Shown: positions 63,207 through 64,000 of the stretch, in pieces | Position numbering within the stretch: the first letter of the stretch is position 1 | Layout of the letters: the number at the start of each line of letters is the position of its first letter | Source: Tubiluchus corallicola | Taxonomy: Eukaryota; Priapulida; Priapulimorpha; Priapulimorphida; Tubiluchidae | NCBI GenBank assembly: GCA_030141605.1 | Contig: JAQGDQ010002374.1 | Span: 436,001-500,000 of the forward strand | Reading direction: 5' to 3' | Length of the DNA: 64,000 bases | Notes under the pieces: model-generated | What the model was told of the DNA's origin: nothing | Databases searched by the model: none | The model's input: only the letters and a program-made list of their open reading frames with translations | Translations under genes and position numbers: made by a program

Positions 63207-63848
63207 TAGTGGTGTAACAAAGGAGGGGGGGGGGGCAACAGGGGGCAATCTCCCTCGGGAGCAAGGGTGTGAGGGCGCTAATTTCTTCGAGTTTAATAAC
63301 TGTTAATTATTATTTACTAATCCGACATTAGGAATTAATAAAAGTTTTCAAACTACAGTAAAACTGCCTATACAGTGATCATCGTAGCTGACTTAAGACT
63401 ACATACAGCTTAGAAAAAAGGCTAATGTGGTTACTTAATGGCATATGTAGGGTGTCACGTTGATTAACAGATCGTTAATTTTGGGAGAAATAGTGTTACT
63501 ATTCTCTAAATACCGAATGTATAGAAGACAAGTAGAGTTCTGTATCTGGACTAATCTTTGCCCGTTTTAATGCTGGAGCTGAATGTTTAAGGACTGTCAC
63601 GTTACGCGCACCTTTCCTAGACCAAAGCACAGAAAAGAGTTATTCTGGTTGCAGTACCACAAATCAAACACAGGGTGATTCTTAGACAAAATTCGTTCAT
63701 CTCATCATGTTCAAAAAGGAAAGTGGGTCTCAGGGGTGCAAAAAATGCGCACCCACAAAATAAATGAGCAAAGCATTAAAGGGGTTGCCTGGGTAGGGTA
63801 CCAGAAGTTTTTTGCTCGCGGGCACTGCAAGCATTTCTTATGCCACTA
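63207..63848. mobile_element. hAT-like non-autonomous element (642 bp)
   Basis: Left end TAGTGGTGTAAC and right end CTTATGCCACTA are imperfect inverted repeats (9 of 12). Flanks GTTTATTG (63199-63206) and GTTCATTG (63849-63856) make an 8-bp target duplication with one mismatch. A run of G lies near the left end. No transposase frame. Confidence 0.78.
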
Positions 63849-63856
63849 GTTCATTG

Positions 63857-64000
63857 TAGACAATAAGCTTACAAGTTCAGTGCAGTGGATAGTAACCAAG
63901 CAACCAAGCAGTTGTATAATAAAAAAACACAAGATTGCTTACATCTTGACATACAAGTGTAACAAAAAAGTAATTATTATCAAATTCATTCAATTCAATT
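63857..64000. other. GH31 intron sequence to window end
   Basis: The micro-exon expected upstream of 63137, by analogy with 36882-36907, was searched for and not seen before base 64000, so this intron runs past the window. Confidence 0.55.

Overview
The window is nuclear DNA of an invertebrate animal. The evidence is spliced genes with GT-AG introns, an axonemal dynein heavy chain, a two-domain GH31 alpha-glucosidase with a trefoil insert, peptide-type GPCRs, and a high load of retrotransposons, tRNA-derived SINEs, DNA-transposon remnants and minisatellites in AT-rich DNA. The phylum cannot be fixed from this sequence alone.

Layout. 0.7-3.6 kb (minus) holds exon-like pieces of an unrecognised protein, some joining in phase. 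4.24-6.11 kb is a decayed Ty1/copia element with short LTRs. 6.86-13.07 kb (minus) carries the N-terminal exons of an axonemal dynein heavy chain, whose remainder must lie at lower coordinates outside the window. 14.14-18.85 kb is a nearly full-length Ty3/gypsy element with a perfect ACACT target duplication and inactivating lesions. 18.9-23.5 kb is non-coding, with a LINE 3' end and a duplicated block. 23.51-63.14 kb and beyond (minus) is the main gene: a maltase-glucoamylase/sucrase-isomaltase-like tandem GH31 enzyme. I traced 28 exons that join without a phase break into 1219 residues plus a stop; the 5' part lies beyond base 64000.

The GH31 gene has two notable traits. Its two halves keep matching exon sizes and phases around the catalytic acid/base (117 and 149 bp in both), but one 510-bp exon in the first half corresponds to five exons in the second. 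One of those second-half-only introns (26.5-33.3 kb) contains two complete intronless GPCR genes on the opposite strand, plus a 24-bp minisatellite with a 288-bp higher-order period.

Other GH31 introns hold two hAT-like and one pogo/Tigger-like non-autonomous elements, a TA-flanked MITE, a 2.8-kb element with long inverted arms and a broken ORF, a mariner remnant, two SINE copies, a 46-bp minisatellite and a 21-bp minisatellite carrying repeated AGGTCA. Splice junctions were inferred by eye from GT/AG signals, reading-frame continuity and family resemblance; no database search was run.
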